DNA of 36,165 nucleotides from Amycolatopsis thailandensis (lineage in GTDB: Bacteria > Actinomycetota > Actinomycetes > Mycobacteriales > Pseudonocardiaceae), in the NCBI RefSeq assembly GCF_002234405.1, contig NZ_NMQT01000031.1, forward strand, positions 1 through 36,165, in the 5' to 3' direction. This document shows, piece by piece, positions 1 to 7,183 of this stretch. The notes beneath the pieces are model-generated. The model did not search any database. It was not told the origin of the DNA and saw only the letters and a list, made by a program, of their open reading frames with translations. The position numbers and the translations under genes are program-made. How positions within the stretch are numbered: position 1 is the first letter of the stretch; every line of letters starts with the position of its first letter.

Positions 1-283
1 CGCCCCCGGCAGGCGGCATCGGCGCGTGCCCCGCCCGGGCGTGCTCAGCTGAACGCGGTCACCACACCGGCGCGGGGCGGAACCGGGTTCCGTCAAGTGA
101 GGCGTGGTGACGGCCGGCGGCGTTCGCCCCGGCGGGCACGGCACGCAGGGCTCCCCCACCCCCGCCCCACGTGGCTCGAAGTCTTCGGTGCCCCGCCGCC
201 TCATGGTCATGAGGGCAGTGGACCTCGCTGCCCATCTCGAGCAGGAAGGGCTTATTGGCGGGACGAAGCGTCGACCAGGCTCC
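1..283. other. Structured spacer, no gene seen
   Basis: I see no convincing gene here. The stretch is full of short inverted repeats, for example GTCACCAC at 58-65 with GTGGTGAC at 104-111, enclosing GGAACC/GGTTCC. It resembles the edge of another intergenic palindrome of the kind found throughout the window. The window begins inside it, so its full extent is unknown. Confidence 0.5.
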
Positions 284-323
284 TCCTCGGCTATTCAATC
301 GAGATCGATTGAATAGCCGAGGA
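284..323 (-). terminator. Perfect 19-bp hairpin after first gene
   Basis: TCCTCGGCTATTCAATCGA at 284-302 and its exact reverse complement at 305-323 are separated by GA. It begins 5 nt past the minus-strand stop at 328-330. There is no long U tract, so it would be an actinobacterial-type (I-shaped) terminator. It is more AT-rich than its surroundings. Confidence 0.75.
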
Positions 324-327
324 TTGC

Positions 328-576
328 TCAGAGGTTCTCGAAGGGGTTGTACTCGGCGTCCGTGCGGATCACGAACTGGTCGGAGCTGGTGGGGATCGCC
401 CAGAGCCGCTGGCCCTCGAAGGTGAATTGCGCGGCATGTGCGTTCGGGTTGGCTTTCATCGCCGCGATGGCTGCGGCGTGGATCTTTCGGTCAGCCTCGT
501 TTTCGCGGGCCCATATCCAGGCGTCGTAGGCGGCGTCCGGGTCGTAGTCGTCGGGATCTGCTCCTGAGGCGGCCAT
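328..576 (-). CDS. Small acidic orphan protein (82 aa)
   Basis: I do not recognise this protein. Its N-terminus is acidic and Asp/Ala-rich (DPDDYDPDAAYDAW), followed by a charged, probably helical segment, then a short strand-like C-terminus with FTFEGQRLWAIPTSSDQFV. It has no membrane segment or cysteine. The ATG at 576 is preceded by GGAAAGGA at a suitable distance. An overlapping ATG five bases upstream is out of frame. A perfect hairpin follows the stop. It is separated from the next gene upstream by about 105 bp containing a 12-G run. Composition and third-position GC fit a real actinobacterial gene. Function unknown; probably cytoplasmic. Confidence 0.75.
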   Translation of the reverse strand: MAASGADPDDYDPDAAYDAWIWARENEADRKIHAAAIAAMKANPNAHAAQFTFEGQRLWAIPTSSDQFVIRTDAEYNPFENL

Positions 577-614
577 GGCATGGTCCTTTCCGGTTGGTGG
601 GCCCGTGTGGGCCC

Positions 615-626
615 GGGGGGGGGGGG
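615..626. repeat. Run of 12 consecutive G
   Basis: A G12 homopolymer lies in the spacer between two minus-strand genes, about 39 bp upstream of the ATG at 576. It could vary in length by slippage, or could be an assembly or sequencing artefact. Confidence 0.9.
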
Positions 627-681
627 ATGTGCGGCACCGGGATGCGGTTCTTGCCCGCGTGACGACCCCGGGGTGCTGCGG

Positions 682-924
682 TCATCGGAATTCGGTGGCG
701 AGTTCGAGGTGCTGGTCGGCGAAGAGCGCGAAGGTGGTCATGTCGCCGCGGATGACGTTGGAGACGGAGACGATGGAGGCGCCGGTCTCGGTGTCGAGGA
801 GGTCGAGTTCGACGGTGATGCGGCTCGGTGAGAACAGCGCCACCGCGGTGACCGTGTCGAGCGTGCGAACGACGACCTGACGACGATCACGGGTCGTGTA
901 GGTGGTCCAGCCGATAATGGGCAT
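682..924 (-). CDS. Orphan beta-rich protein (80 aa)
   Basis: I do not recognise the family. The sequence alternates hydrophobic and charged residues in a beta-rich pattern (VVVRTLDTVTAVALF, ITVELDLLDTETG) and ends in a short helix-like stretch. There is no cysteine cluster, signal peptide or membrane segment. The start is the ATG at 924, preceded by GGAGCC on the minus strand. The stop is at 682. It is a single gene, with the G12 spacer downstream and about 150 bp upstream before the next stop. Codon choice matches neighbouring genes. Function unknown. Confidence 0.72.
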   Translation of the reverse strand: MPIIGWTTYTTRDRRQVVVRTLDTVTAVALFSPSRITVELDLLDTETGASIVSVSNVIRGDMTTFALFADQHLELATEFR

Positions 925-1071
925 GGTGGCCAGAGGCTCCTTTGGATGCTGGAATGCCGCGCTGGCATGCGAATGCGAGGGCCGGTTCGGTGCGGAGCCG
1001 GTGATGGCAGCTGCGGGCGGTGTGCAGGATGCTGCGGTCGGAGAAGTGGAAGTCAGCCACTGGTTCCACGA

Positions 1072-1491
1072 CTACCAAATGTTGAACTCCCACGGCGCGG
1101 GGGCGCCTTCGCGCCGGGCGCGCATGCGGGCCTTGCGCAGTGCGTCGGTCGGGGCCCGCCAGGTGTGCAAGCCGTCGGTTCCGGCGCGGGTGACGTGATG
1201 GCGCTCGGGGATGCCGCACCGGCCGCAGGCGTTCGGCTCGACGACGGTACGGTTGTGGCTCGGGAGCTGGTCGTGAAGTTTCACCGTGTATTCGCCACTG
1301 TCCACACCGGACTTAATGTCGGCGTCCAATTGCGGTGCAGGTTCGGTGCCTCTGCCGCCACGCCTCATACGGGAAGTCCCGACAGGGTGGCGGGTGATCG
1401 CGGTGACCTTGTCGCCGACAGCGATGAGCAGGTGCGCCCACAGGCTGAGTACGACATCGGACGGGGAGTTGCTGAGGCGGTGCAGAGCCAT
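1072..1491 (-). CDS. Orphan protein with CxxC-H zinc-finger-like motif (139 aa)
   Basis: The N-terminal third is hydrophobic but interrupted (SLWAHLLIAVGDKVTAI), so probably not a membrane anchor. The centre holds ACGRCGIPERHHVTRAG followed by GLHTW, with two Cys and two adjacent His plus a later His, consistent with a small zinc-binding site. The C-terminus is basic (RKARMRARREG). The ATG at 1491 is preceded by AGAAGGA about 9 nt upstream. The large palindrome at 1545-1664 lies immediately upstream. A role in nucleic-acid binding is only an inference from the finger-like motif and basic tail. Confidence 0.75.
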   Translation of the reverse strand: MALHRLSNSPSDVVLSLWAHLLIAVGDKVTAITRHPVGTSRMRRGGRGTEPAPQLDADIKSGVDSGEYTVKLHDQLPSHNRTVVEPNACGRCGIPERHHVTRAGTDGLHTWRAPTDALRKARMRARREGAPAPWEFNIW

Positions 1492-1544
1492 GCTCTGGGT
1501 CCTTCTCTGTGCGGTGGGGTCTGACAGCCCGTGGTGTCACCAGG

Positions 1545-1664
1545 CCGCGCAGGGGTCCGCAGGACGGCGAGGGTTTGTGCTCGGTGGGGCGGGTGGCCCG
1601 CAGCGCAGCGAGGACCGTCACCCGGCCCGCCGGGCGGGGTTCATCGCCGCGTGCCCCTGCGCGG
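1545..1664. repeat. Type I nested palindrome (copy 1)
   Basis: Outer arms are CCGCGCAGGGG (1545-1555) and CCCCTGCGCGG (1654-1664). Weaker inner arms (GGGCGGGTGG and CACCCGGCCC) surround the core GCAGCGCAGCGAGG. This core matches the type I element family. It lies just upstream of the gene starting at 1491. Confidence 0.75.
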
Positions 1665-1820
1665 TGTGGTGATCTCGTGCGTCAGCCGCGGCGCACACAG
1701 CAGGCACGGTGTAGCGATCACCGTGCCAGCAGGAACGACGTGCTGTCCGGCGGATCTCCCGCACAGCGTGCGGACTTGCGCGATGAGGAACACTCCGGCC
1801 GCGAGCCCGCAGGTCTCCCT

Positions 1821-1901
1821 GTAAACTGGATTCCGAGATCCGTGAAGGGCGACGCCCCCTGCCTAGCCCAGCAGCTTGCCAACTTCGTGGGCTAGGGCAG
1901 C
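1821..1901. other. Hairpin region with a TAAACT box, no clear gene
   Basis: GTAAACTG at 1821-1828 is unusually AT-rich here and resembles a -10 hexamer (TAAACT), though no good -35 is seen. It is followed by CTGCCTAGCCCA (1860-1871) and TGGGCTAGGGCAG (1889-1901), which pair as a hairpin with a roughly 17-nt loop. The same GTAAACTG occurs at 28076-28083 ahead of a plus-strand terminator. This could be a small RNA or an operator, but nothing here decides that. Confidence 0.3.
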
Positions 1902-1925
1902 CAGCGCCGTAAGGAGCTGGATCAC

Positions 1926-2027
1926 TCAGATGAGGACGTGACGCCGGTCGGGAGTGATCTCCAGGCCGGGGTCACCATCCAGAGCATCTCCCCCGCTGGC
2001 ATCGTCAGGTTTCCCACCAGCACTCAC
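1926..2027 (-). CDS. Possible 33-residue ORF downstream of parB-like gene
   Basis: A GTG at 2027 opens a 33-codon frame (MSAGGKPDDASGG...) ending in EITPDRRHVLI at 1926. Codon third positions are G/C-rich and the composition looks protein-like, but there is no ribosome binding site. The start overlaps CCCACCAGCAC repeats that also pair with the parB-like terminator. It may be the remnant of a longer gene. Low confidence. Confidence 0.22.
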   Translation of the reverse strand: MSAGGKPDDASGGDALDGDPGLEITPDRRHVLI

Positions 2028-2041
2028 TGATGGCTGGTGGT

Positions 2042-2075
2042 GCTGGTGGGAGCGCGTCCGGGCGCTCCCACCAGC
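2042..2075 (-). terminator. Terminator of ParB-like gene
   Basis: GCTGGTGGGAGCGC (2042-2055) and GCGCTCCCACCAGC (2062-2075) form a perfect 14-bp stem with a 6-nt loop, starting 6 nt past the minus-strand stop at 2082. Further downstream on the minus strand CCCACCAGCAC can pair with the same GTGCTGGTGGG, giving a competing stem. Confidence 0.8.
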
Positions 2076-2081
2076 GTCAGA

Positions 2082-3890
2082 TCACGCCGCCAGGTCCACG
2101 TCGTGGCCGGTGCCGGTCAGCACGTCACCGACGCTCTCGGCCGTCCCACTCGTCGGCTCGCCCTGACCGGCCGGCTCCTCGTCGCCGATGCTGGTCGGCT
2201 CGGCCAGGGTGTCCGCCTCCTCGGACTTCTCGCAGTCGTCCTCACTGTCGTCCTCGCTGTCGGACTCCGCGGTCTCGGCCGTGGCCGTCGTGGCAGGGGT
2301 AGTCACCGCGGTGTCGCGAGAAGCAACGACGAGCTCTTCGACGGGCGAGAGTGCGTAACCCCAGGACTTCAGCTTCGTGAGGTAGGCGACCTGCGCGGCC
2401 GTCGGGGTGTCCCAGGTGCGGCGCCGGTCGGTTCCGGCTTCGAGCGCGGCCAGCAGCAGAATCAGGTTGATCATCGTCGCGCGGCCCGGCGTGGCTTTGG
2501 CGGCCGCGTCGGCGATCGGGTGCGTGAGCTTCCGGTTGTAGCGGGTGCGTCCGGTCTTCGGCTTGATGTTCAACAGAGTGGCGGCGAGTTCGTGGTCGGC
2601 TTCCATCGCCTTGCGCAGGTCGGTGCCGCCTTCGGCCCACATCTGGGCGATCCACGAGGCAGCGTCCTTCGGCGCGGTCTTGCGGGCGCCGAACGTCTTC
2701 AGCCACTTTGCCCTGACCTTCACCGCGGAGTCCCAGTCCTTGCCGTTCTTGATCACCGTGCGCCGGGCTGCCTTCTCCTCGTCACTCATCGGGCCGGAAA
2801 CCCGCGATGTCGTGCTGGAGGAGAACGTCGTCTTGCCTGCGAGTGCGTTGCGCTCGGCGTGGCCGTGCCCGGCGAAGTCGGTGCAGATGTGCACGATGAT
2901 CACTCGCTCGTCGACGGGCTTCCATCCGTGGTAGTCGAGGAATACGGCATGCCCGGAGCAGGATTCGTGGCGCGTCGGGCTGATCTTGACCCCCGGCTTC
3001 GTGTTCGGAGCGGTGCGCAGGTCGGTGAGCCTGCGGGCTTTGCCGAAGGACAGGTTGTCGGGCCGGTCGACGACGGTGACGCCCTCGGCGGTGAGCTTGT
3101 CCGTGGCCTCCTGGCGCAGTCGCGTCTCCTCGCGGCGGTCCCGCAGCCGTTGTGCCGCGTGGTCGAACTGTTCCGGGCGCTGGGCGGCGTACTCGGTCAG
3201 CGACGCCACGGCCTCGTCGTCATCGGCGAATTCGGCGACGACCGCGGCCTGGGTCAGGTCCAGGGCGCCTTCGTCGAGGGCCTTGCGGGCGAGGTCGCTC
3301 TTGGCGACTCGCACGGTGGTCTCGACTTCCTTGATCGGGATCGAGCATTCCCGGGCGATGGCCCGGGCGTCTAGGCCCAGTTCCAGCAGCTGCTGGGTGG
3401 CCCCGACCTGGTCGGCACTGGTGATGTCGAGACGGTGCCGGTTCACCACGACCTGGTCGACGATCCGGCTGCGCTCCAGGTCGCTCTCGTCGGCTTCCGG
3501 TCGCGGTTCGACGATGACACGGACGAGTTCCAGCTTCTTCCTGAGCGCGGCGAGCGTTCGCCGCTGGCCGTCGTGAACCACCAGAGCACCGTTACCGTCG
3601 CGGTAGACACGAATCGGCTCGCGCACCCCGCGTCGACCGATGCTGCGGACGAAGTCGGGGTCCAGTACGACGTCGCGCCGAGCGTTCGCTCCGATGATCA
3701 GCTTCTTCGGCGCGACTTCCAGCACCTCGATGTCAGTGACCGGAGCGCCTGCGAGCACGTCCGGTGCGAGGTCCGCCTCGGCGGTGTCCGGCCCGTCGGC
3801 CAGGAAGTCGGGTTCGGGCACGAAGTCCGGCTGAGAGTCAGCGATCGGACCCAGGGACGGGATGCGGTCGATCGCGGACGGGATTTCCAT
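2082..3890 (-). CDS. Large ParB/RepB-like DNA-binding protein (602 aa)
   Basis: The N-terminal half carries a ParB-like nuclease/CTP-binding fold: LIIGANARRDVVLD, then REPIRVYRDGNGALVVHDGQRRTLAALR (in pieces), which corresponds to ParB boxes I-II with the G-x-RR signature. A helical segment with HTH character follows (QLLELGLDARAIARECSI then VETTVRVAKS), as in ParB. The remaining roughly 350 residues are an extension unlike chromosomal ParB, including a DEEKAARRTVIKNGKDW segment and a very acidic tail of Ser/Asp/Glu. Total length is about double a typical ParB. The start at 3890 (MEIPSAIDRIPSL) is chosen by composition. A second ATG at 3905 is possible, and neither has a strong ribosome binding site. 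No parA is adjacent. A plasmid maintenance or regulatory role is inferred. Confidence 0.8.
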   Translation of the reverse strand: MEIPSAIDRIPSLGPIADSQPDFVPEPDFLADGPDTAEADLAPDVLAGAPVTDIEVLEVAPKKLIIGANARRDVVLDPDFVRSIGRRGVREPIRVYRDGNGALVVHDGQRRTLAALRKKLELVRVIVEPRPEADESDLERSRIVDQVVVNRHRLDITSADQVGATQQLLELGLDARAIARECSIPIKEVETTVRVAKSDLARKALDEGALDLTQAAVVAEFADDDEAVASLTEYAAQRPEQFDHAAQRLRDRREETRLRQEATDKLTAEGVTVVDRPDNLSFGKARRLTDLRTAPNTKPGVKISPTRHESCSGHAVFLDYHGWKPVDERVIIVHICTDFAGHGHAERNALAGKTTFSSSTTSRVSGPMSDEEKAARRTVIKNGKDWDSAVKVRAKWLKTFGARKTAPKDAASWIAQMWAEGGTDLRKAMEADHELAATLLNIKPKTGRTRYNRKLTHPIADAAAKATPGRATMINLILLLAALEAGTDRRRTWDTPTAAQVAYLTKLKSWGYALSPVEELVVASRDTAVTTPATTATAETAESDSEDDSEDDCEKSEEADTLAEPTSIGDEEPAGQGEPTSGTAESVGDVLTGTGHDVDLAA

Positions 3891-4277
3891 GGTGGTCACT
3901 CGCATGCTCCATTTCGTGGGTACGCGGATCGGCGTTGTGGCAGGCGCCGGGATTCCGCTGCTGCGTCGCACCGCTCAGAAATTCGGTGAGACGTCCCTGG
4001 TGTGGGACGCACTCGGACATGCACGCCCGATTCCGCCCGGCCGCGGCAGACGGGCCGCAGGACCCTCGTACGAATCGGCGGCCGGGCGGAATCGGGTGTG
4101 CTAGAGTGCGCCCTCCCACGCCAGGGCTTCTCCGCAAGTGAGCCAGCGGCAATCCGCCGAGAATCCTTTGACGTGAAGGGGATCCAGCGAGTCGCTGTCT
4201 GCTGAACACATCGACAGCTGGAGGGACTGCCGTGCATCCTGGGCCTGATAGCCACGGAGGGCGCGGGGTGCCGGATC
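3891..4277. other. Long spacer upstream of ParB-like gene
   Basis: No convincing gene. It contains a hairpin CGTCCC/GGGACG near 3990-4010, the 24-bp stem at 4021-4101, and about 170 bp of further sequence with no recognised feature. As the region immediately upstream of the ParB-like gene, it is the natural place for a parS-like site or promoter, but I cannot identify a canonical one. Confidence 0.5.
4021..4101. repeat. Inverted repeat with 24-bp arms
   Basis: The arm at 4021-4044 (GCACGCCCGATTCC then GCCCGGCCGC) pairs with 4078-4101 with a single G-T mismatch, around a 33-nt loop. It sits about 130 bp upstream of the ParB-like start. It could be a terminator for the gene ending at 4278 or a ParB target. 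Spacing from the 4278 stop (over 170 bp) makes a terminator less likely. Confidence 0.75.
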
Positions 4278-4772
4278 TCAGAGATCGCGTTCCAGCCAGA
4301 ACCCGGGCGAATGGTGGTCGTGATGTTCTCGACCGGCTCGCCACCCGGCGAGACGTCCCAGCGCGTCCCAGGACCACCGTGTGCGCCTGCTCCCCCAGCC
4401 TGTGTCAGGATCGGCTACCACGTAAGGGATATCGAAGACCTGAGTGGCCCACCCCGATCCTGAGTAACGTCGGTCGAGCCTGACGAGTACCCGACGGTCA
4501 GGACTGTCCAGAGTGGATGGAGCTGCGGTGAGCACCGGGCACGTTCGGCAATCCGGCCGCCGGGGCGTGGAATCGCGCACGCAGCGTCCGTGATAGCCGA
4601 ATGTGGCCAGCTCGGTGGTGCGCAACGTCTCGTGCAAGGTGGGATAGGTACGTGGCCTGAGCGCACACTGGGCGGCTGTCCGCCCGTAGTGGGCGCCGAG
4701 CGTGATCCGGTTCCATCCCTGGCCGTCGGGACCACGCGGGCCGGGTTCCGGCGCAGGCAAGTAGAGAGGCAC
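4278..4772 (-). CDS. Orphan protein with actinomycete WxxGREHHDxHSPGFW tail (164 aa)
   Basis: The start is the GTG at 4772 (VPLYLPAPEPGP), preceded by AGGAAGGA. Longer upstream readings lose coding character. The centre has scattered Cys and His (GYHGRCVRDS, RTCPVL) that could bind metal. The C-terminus is aromatic and His-rich (LAGWRAGREHHDHHSPGFW), a pattern I associate with short orphan proteins of actinomycete plasmids and phages. I cannot name a function. No membrane segment is seen. The adjacent upstream gene at 4862-5056 also encodes a small Cys-containing protein, separated by about 90 bp. Confidence 0.72.
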   Translation of the reverse strand: MPLYLPAPEPGPRGPDGQGWNRITLGAHYGRTAAQCALRPRTYPTLHETLRTTELATFGYHGRCVRDSTPRRPDCRTCPVLTAAPSTLDSPDRRVLVRLDRRYSGSGWATQVFDIPYVVADPDTGWGSRRTRWSWDALGRLAGWRAGREHHDHHSPGFWLERDL

Positions 4773-4861
4773 GACAAGTCCTTCCTGGACACAGTGGTTG
4801 ACGCGAAAGGAAGGTCGGGCCGCCCCCGGACAGGACAGCGCAACCTCGGGTGATGCCGTGG

Positions 4862-5056
4862 TCACGGCCGGACCTGACGGTTCCCGGGGAAGGTGTCCGG
4901 CGTGGGCATTTCGCCACGTCGCACCGGGCACAGCGGGAACCCGTCCTGATGGACGACGAGCAGGGCGCGAGGATGCGCCTCGAGGTGTGCCGCGATGCGT
5001 CCACATCGGTCGCACGGACCGAAAGTGGGGATCACGGTGATGGAAGCGGAGTTCAT
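4862..5056 (-). CDS. Small zinc-ribbon-like protein (64 aa)
   Basis: The ATG at 5056 follows a strong AGGAGGT ribosome binding site, which fixes the start (MNSASITVIPTFGPCDRC). CDRC near residue 15 and a single later Cys (GFPLCPVRR), with His residues in between (AAHLEAHPRALLVVHQDG), suggest a small metal-binding fold. The length is typical of stand-alone zinc ribbons. The type I palindrome at 5161-5249 is just upstream. Function unknown; regulatory or nucleic-acid binding is only a guess. Confidence 0.78.
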   Translation of the reverse strand: MNSASITVIPTFGPCDRCGRIAAHLEAHPRALLVVHQDGFPLCPVRRGEMPTPDTFPGNRQVRP

Positions 5057-5357
5057 CGAAAGACCTCCTGGAAGCCCGGACGGGCGACGACTGTGGGGGT
5101 GGCCGGGGTGATCGATCCCGGGCCGGGGCTGCGGCCGCATGGCCGGCGCTGGTGGCGAAAGCGCAAGGACGCCGCGCGTGAAGCCGGGTGGGTCGGGTGT
5201 CAACGCGATCGAGTGCAGCGACGCGGCGGTGTGCGCGGCGTCCTTGCGCGTGCCGCGGGTGTCGGGCACTGTGCGCGCGGCCCCAGCCGGGTCTGGTCGC
5301 GCTGGTAACCCCCGGCGTCGGGACCTGGGCCTCGCGGGCCTGACTACAGACGCTGCG
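5057..5357. other. Structured spacer, no gene seen
   Basis: Apart from the palindrome at 5161-5249, this 301-bp stretch holds GC-rich partial repeats (GGCCGGGGCTG near 5120 and CCCCAGCCGGG near 5281) that could pair as an outer stem. No open frame looks coding. Confidence 0.5.
5161..5249. repeat. Type I-like palindrome (copy 2)
   Basis: GCGCAAGGACGCCGCGC (5161-5177) is exactly complementary to 5233-5249, a 17-bp stem. The loop contains GATCGAGTGCAGCGACGC, a variant of the type I core GACCGAGCGCAGCGAGGC. It lies about 105 bp upstream of the ATG at 5056. Confidence 0.75.
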
Positions 5358-6320
5358 CTATCTGCTGGTGCGCTGAACGGGTACGCCGATCTGGGCGGCG
5401 AACTCGGTGAACAGGTCGATACTGACGGTCTTCAGATCCTGAATCTGGATACCGTCGTCGTTGGTGTGCCGGCGGGAGATGCCATCAACCTGCCGGAGGG
5501 TTCTCTGCGGGAGGTCCGGGTCGGGGTCGATTCCGGACTTCAGCAGAAGATGCGCGGCAAGCGGCGGTGCCAGGTCGAACCGAACGATCGGAGTGGACTG
5601 CGGGATCACCAAGTTCTCGCCGTCCAGGAGGCCGGCGAGTGTGGCGGGCAACGCGCGACCGGGCACTCTGCCGTCCGGCAGCCGCTCGGACGTTCGGTCG
5701 GACCAGGCCGCGAGCTGTCCGCTGGAACGTACCGCGATCAGTCTGAGAATCGGCTTGTTCGTCCGCGGGGCACCTGCGGGGTCCGGGCTCCCGGACGGCT
5801 TCGTCCGCAGTCTGGAATTGAGCAAGGTTTCCTGGGTGAACACGACATCGCCGGACTGGACGGAGACGATGTTGTCGCGCACGATCAGACGCCACCGGTC
5901 GTCGGCGTCTTCGCCCTGTGCGTCGATCTCACCGTTGCATTGGTGGTCGAAGGTGAAGTGTTCCAGGGCTGGGGCGAACTCGTAGCCGGGAGCACGGCGG
6001 GCGAGATCCTGTTGCAGCGTCGCGCATGGCCTGAGGAACGTGTCGATCAGGTACACCATCCAGTCCGAGGCGCAATAGAACTTCTCCCCTTGGTCGAACT
6101 CGAGGGTGGTGCCGGCGTCGTCGGGAATCCATTGACAGCAGGAGTCGGGAAGATTGTGTTCGGCGGCGATGTCCAAGGGAGGCGTGGCGGACGTGTCGTG
6201 AGACTTCCTCACCGTGGCGGATAGTCCGTTTTCGGCGAACTCGACGAAGTGGGCGCGCTCGTGCTCGTTGAGGGGTGGGTCGATAGCGATCGTGCCCCAG
6301 AATCTGGTGTCGTAGCCCAT
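5358..6320 (-). CDS. Orphan protein starting MGYDTRFWGTIAIDPPLNE (320 aa)
   Basis: The N-terminal third (MGYDTRFWGTIAIDPPLNE, then ERAHFVEFAENG) fits a family of uncharacterised actinobacterial proteins that begin MGYxTxFxG and have a PPLNxxE motif. I know it only as hypothetical. The next part contains CCQWIPDDAGTTLEF and WMVYLIDTFLRPCA. The C-terminal half (DRWRLIVRDNIVSVQSGDVVF onwards) looks like a separate domain, so this may be a two-domain fusion. The ATG at 6320 follows AGGAAGG at about 10 nt. No membrane segment or catalytic motif is evident. The gene upstream (6506-6973) is another small orphan, separated by two strong hairpins. Confidence 0.8.
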   Translation of the reverse strand: MGYDTRFWGTIAIDPPLNEHERAHFVEFAENGLSATVRKSHDTSATPPLDIAAEHNLPDSCCQWIPDDAGTTLEFDQGEKFYCASDWMVYLIDTFLRPCATLQQDLARRAPGYEFAPALEHFTFDHQCNGEIDAQGEDADDRWRLIVRDNIVSVQSGDVVFTQETLLNSRLRTKPSGSPDPAGAPRTNKPILRLIAVRSSGQLAAWSDRTSERLPDGRVPGRALPATLAGLLDGENLVIPQSTPIVRFDLAPPLAAHLLLKSGIDPDPDLPQRTLRQVDGISRRHTNDDGIQIQDLKTVSIDLFTEFAAQIGVPVQRTSR

Positions 6321-6357
6321 GTGCGGCGCCTTCCTGACGGCCACCAAGGAGGTGGCG

Positions 6358-6466
6358 GGTGGCGCCCCCGGGTGCCGGGGGCGCCACCGGCGCAGGTCGA
6401 TGCCCGCCGGGCCGGTCAGAGGCGGCGGCGCCGAGCCGGGATGCACGACCGGCCCGGCGGGCGTCG
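6358..6466. repeat. Two tandem hairpins between genes
   Basis: GGTGGCGCCCCCGG (6358-6371) pairs with 6375-6388 across a 3-nt loop, a perfect 14-bp stem. Then CGATGCCCGCCGGGCCGGTC (6398-6417) pairs with 6447-6466 with one G-T mismatch. They lie between the stop at 6506 and the start at 6320 and probably end transcription. Confidence 0.8.
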
Positions 6467-6505
6467 GCCATCCTGGTGGGGTCCGCGGGCCCGTGGGCGT
6501 CAGTC

Positions 6506-6973
6506 CTATCCGGACGTCATCAGCAACCAGGCGGGGTGCTGTTGCGTCGGCGTGAGTTCGAGGATGTTCAGCGCCGTGGCGAGTCGTTCGTCCCAGTTCT
6601 CGGTACACCTGCGCTGCTCCAGGTCGGCGGGCCGGAGGTGTTCGGGGTGTTCCCAGCTGGCGATGGTCACGTGAGCGGTCAGAGCGTAGGAGGGCTCCTG
6701 AATGTCGCCGTGTGCGGTGAACTCGACACCGACAAGGTCCTGCGCGGCGTCCCTGCGCTGGCGGTATCCCGCCGCTGTCCAGTCGGTCTCAGCGAAGCCT
6801 GCGATCCGCTCGAGGAGACGTTTTTCCGCGTGCTCGACGAAGTCGTCGTACTCGTCGAAGTGCCAGCTCAGGTCGAGCCGGCCGGACTCCTGTGTGTTGC
6901 CGATGTTCCAGCCGGCCTCGCCTCCGCCCAGGTCGTAGCCGTACGCGAGCATGCCGTGCGGGCTGTGGCCCAT
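6506..6973 (-). CDS. Orphan protein with GYDLGGG motif (155 aa)
   Basis: The start at 6973 (MGHSPHGMLAYGYDLGGG) is fixed by AGAAGGAG about 8 nt upstream. The N-terminal motif HGMLAYGYDLGGGEAGWNI is followed by acidic and aromatic helices (FDEYDDFVEHAEKRLLERIAGF) and a beta-rich C-terminal half (EPSYALTAHVTIASW). This is a small-protein type I associate with actinomycete plasmids and phages, without known function. It resembles the 5358 gene in opening with MG, a short aromatic N-terminal strand and an acidic body, but I cannot demonstrate homology. Cytoplasmic. Confidence 0.78.
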   Translation of the reverse strand: MGHSPHGMLAYGYDLGGGEAGWNIGNTQESGRLDLSWHFDEYDDFVEHAEKRLLERIAGFAETDWTAAGYRQRRDAAQDLVGVEFTAHGDIQEPSYALTAHVTIASWEHPEHLRPADLEQRRCTENWDERLATALNILELTPTQQHPAWLLMTSG

Positions 6974-7183
6974 TGTGTTTCTCCTTCTGCTGGGCTCGAC
7001 GCGCTCAAGTCGCGCGGCCCCCGGGGTGCGCGGAGGCGCTCTGGCCCGGCCAGACGCCGCCCACCCGCGCGGTCCCACGCTCTGCGTCGGCACGCTGGGC
7101 ACGCGGGCGAGGGCGGGTGGGCGGCGCCTGGCATGGTGCGAAGCCTCCGGCACCAGGGCCGTCTGGCATCGCCTGGGCCGTCG
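6974..7183. repeat. Palindromic spacer
   Basis: CCAGACGCCGCCCACCCGC near 7042 and GGCGGGTGGGCGGCGCCTGG near 7113 form a long imperfect stem around a further GC-rich interior. It lies between the stop at 7184 and the ATG at 6973. No gene is seen. Confidence 0.6.

Noticed and set aside
2037..3374. Long plus-strand open frame opposite the ParB-like gene
   Set aside because: It is antisense to a clear ParB-like protein. High GC creates long open frames on the opposite strand, and its translation is Arg/Gly/Val-rich and low complexity.
4773..5015. Upstream extension of the 4278 protein to a 245-residue reading
   Set aside because: The extension loses coding character and would overlap the well-supported 4862-5056 gene. 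The GTG at 4772 has a good ribosome binding site.
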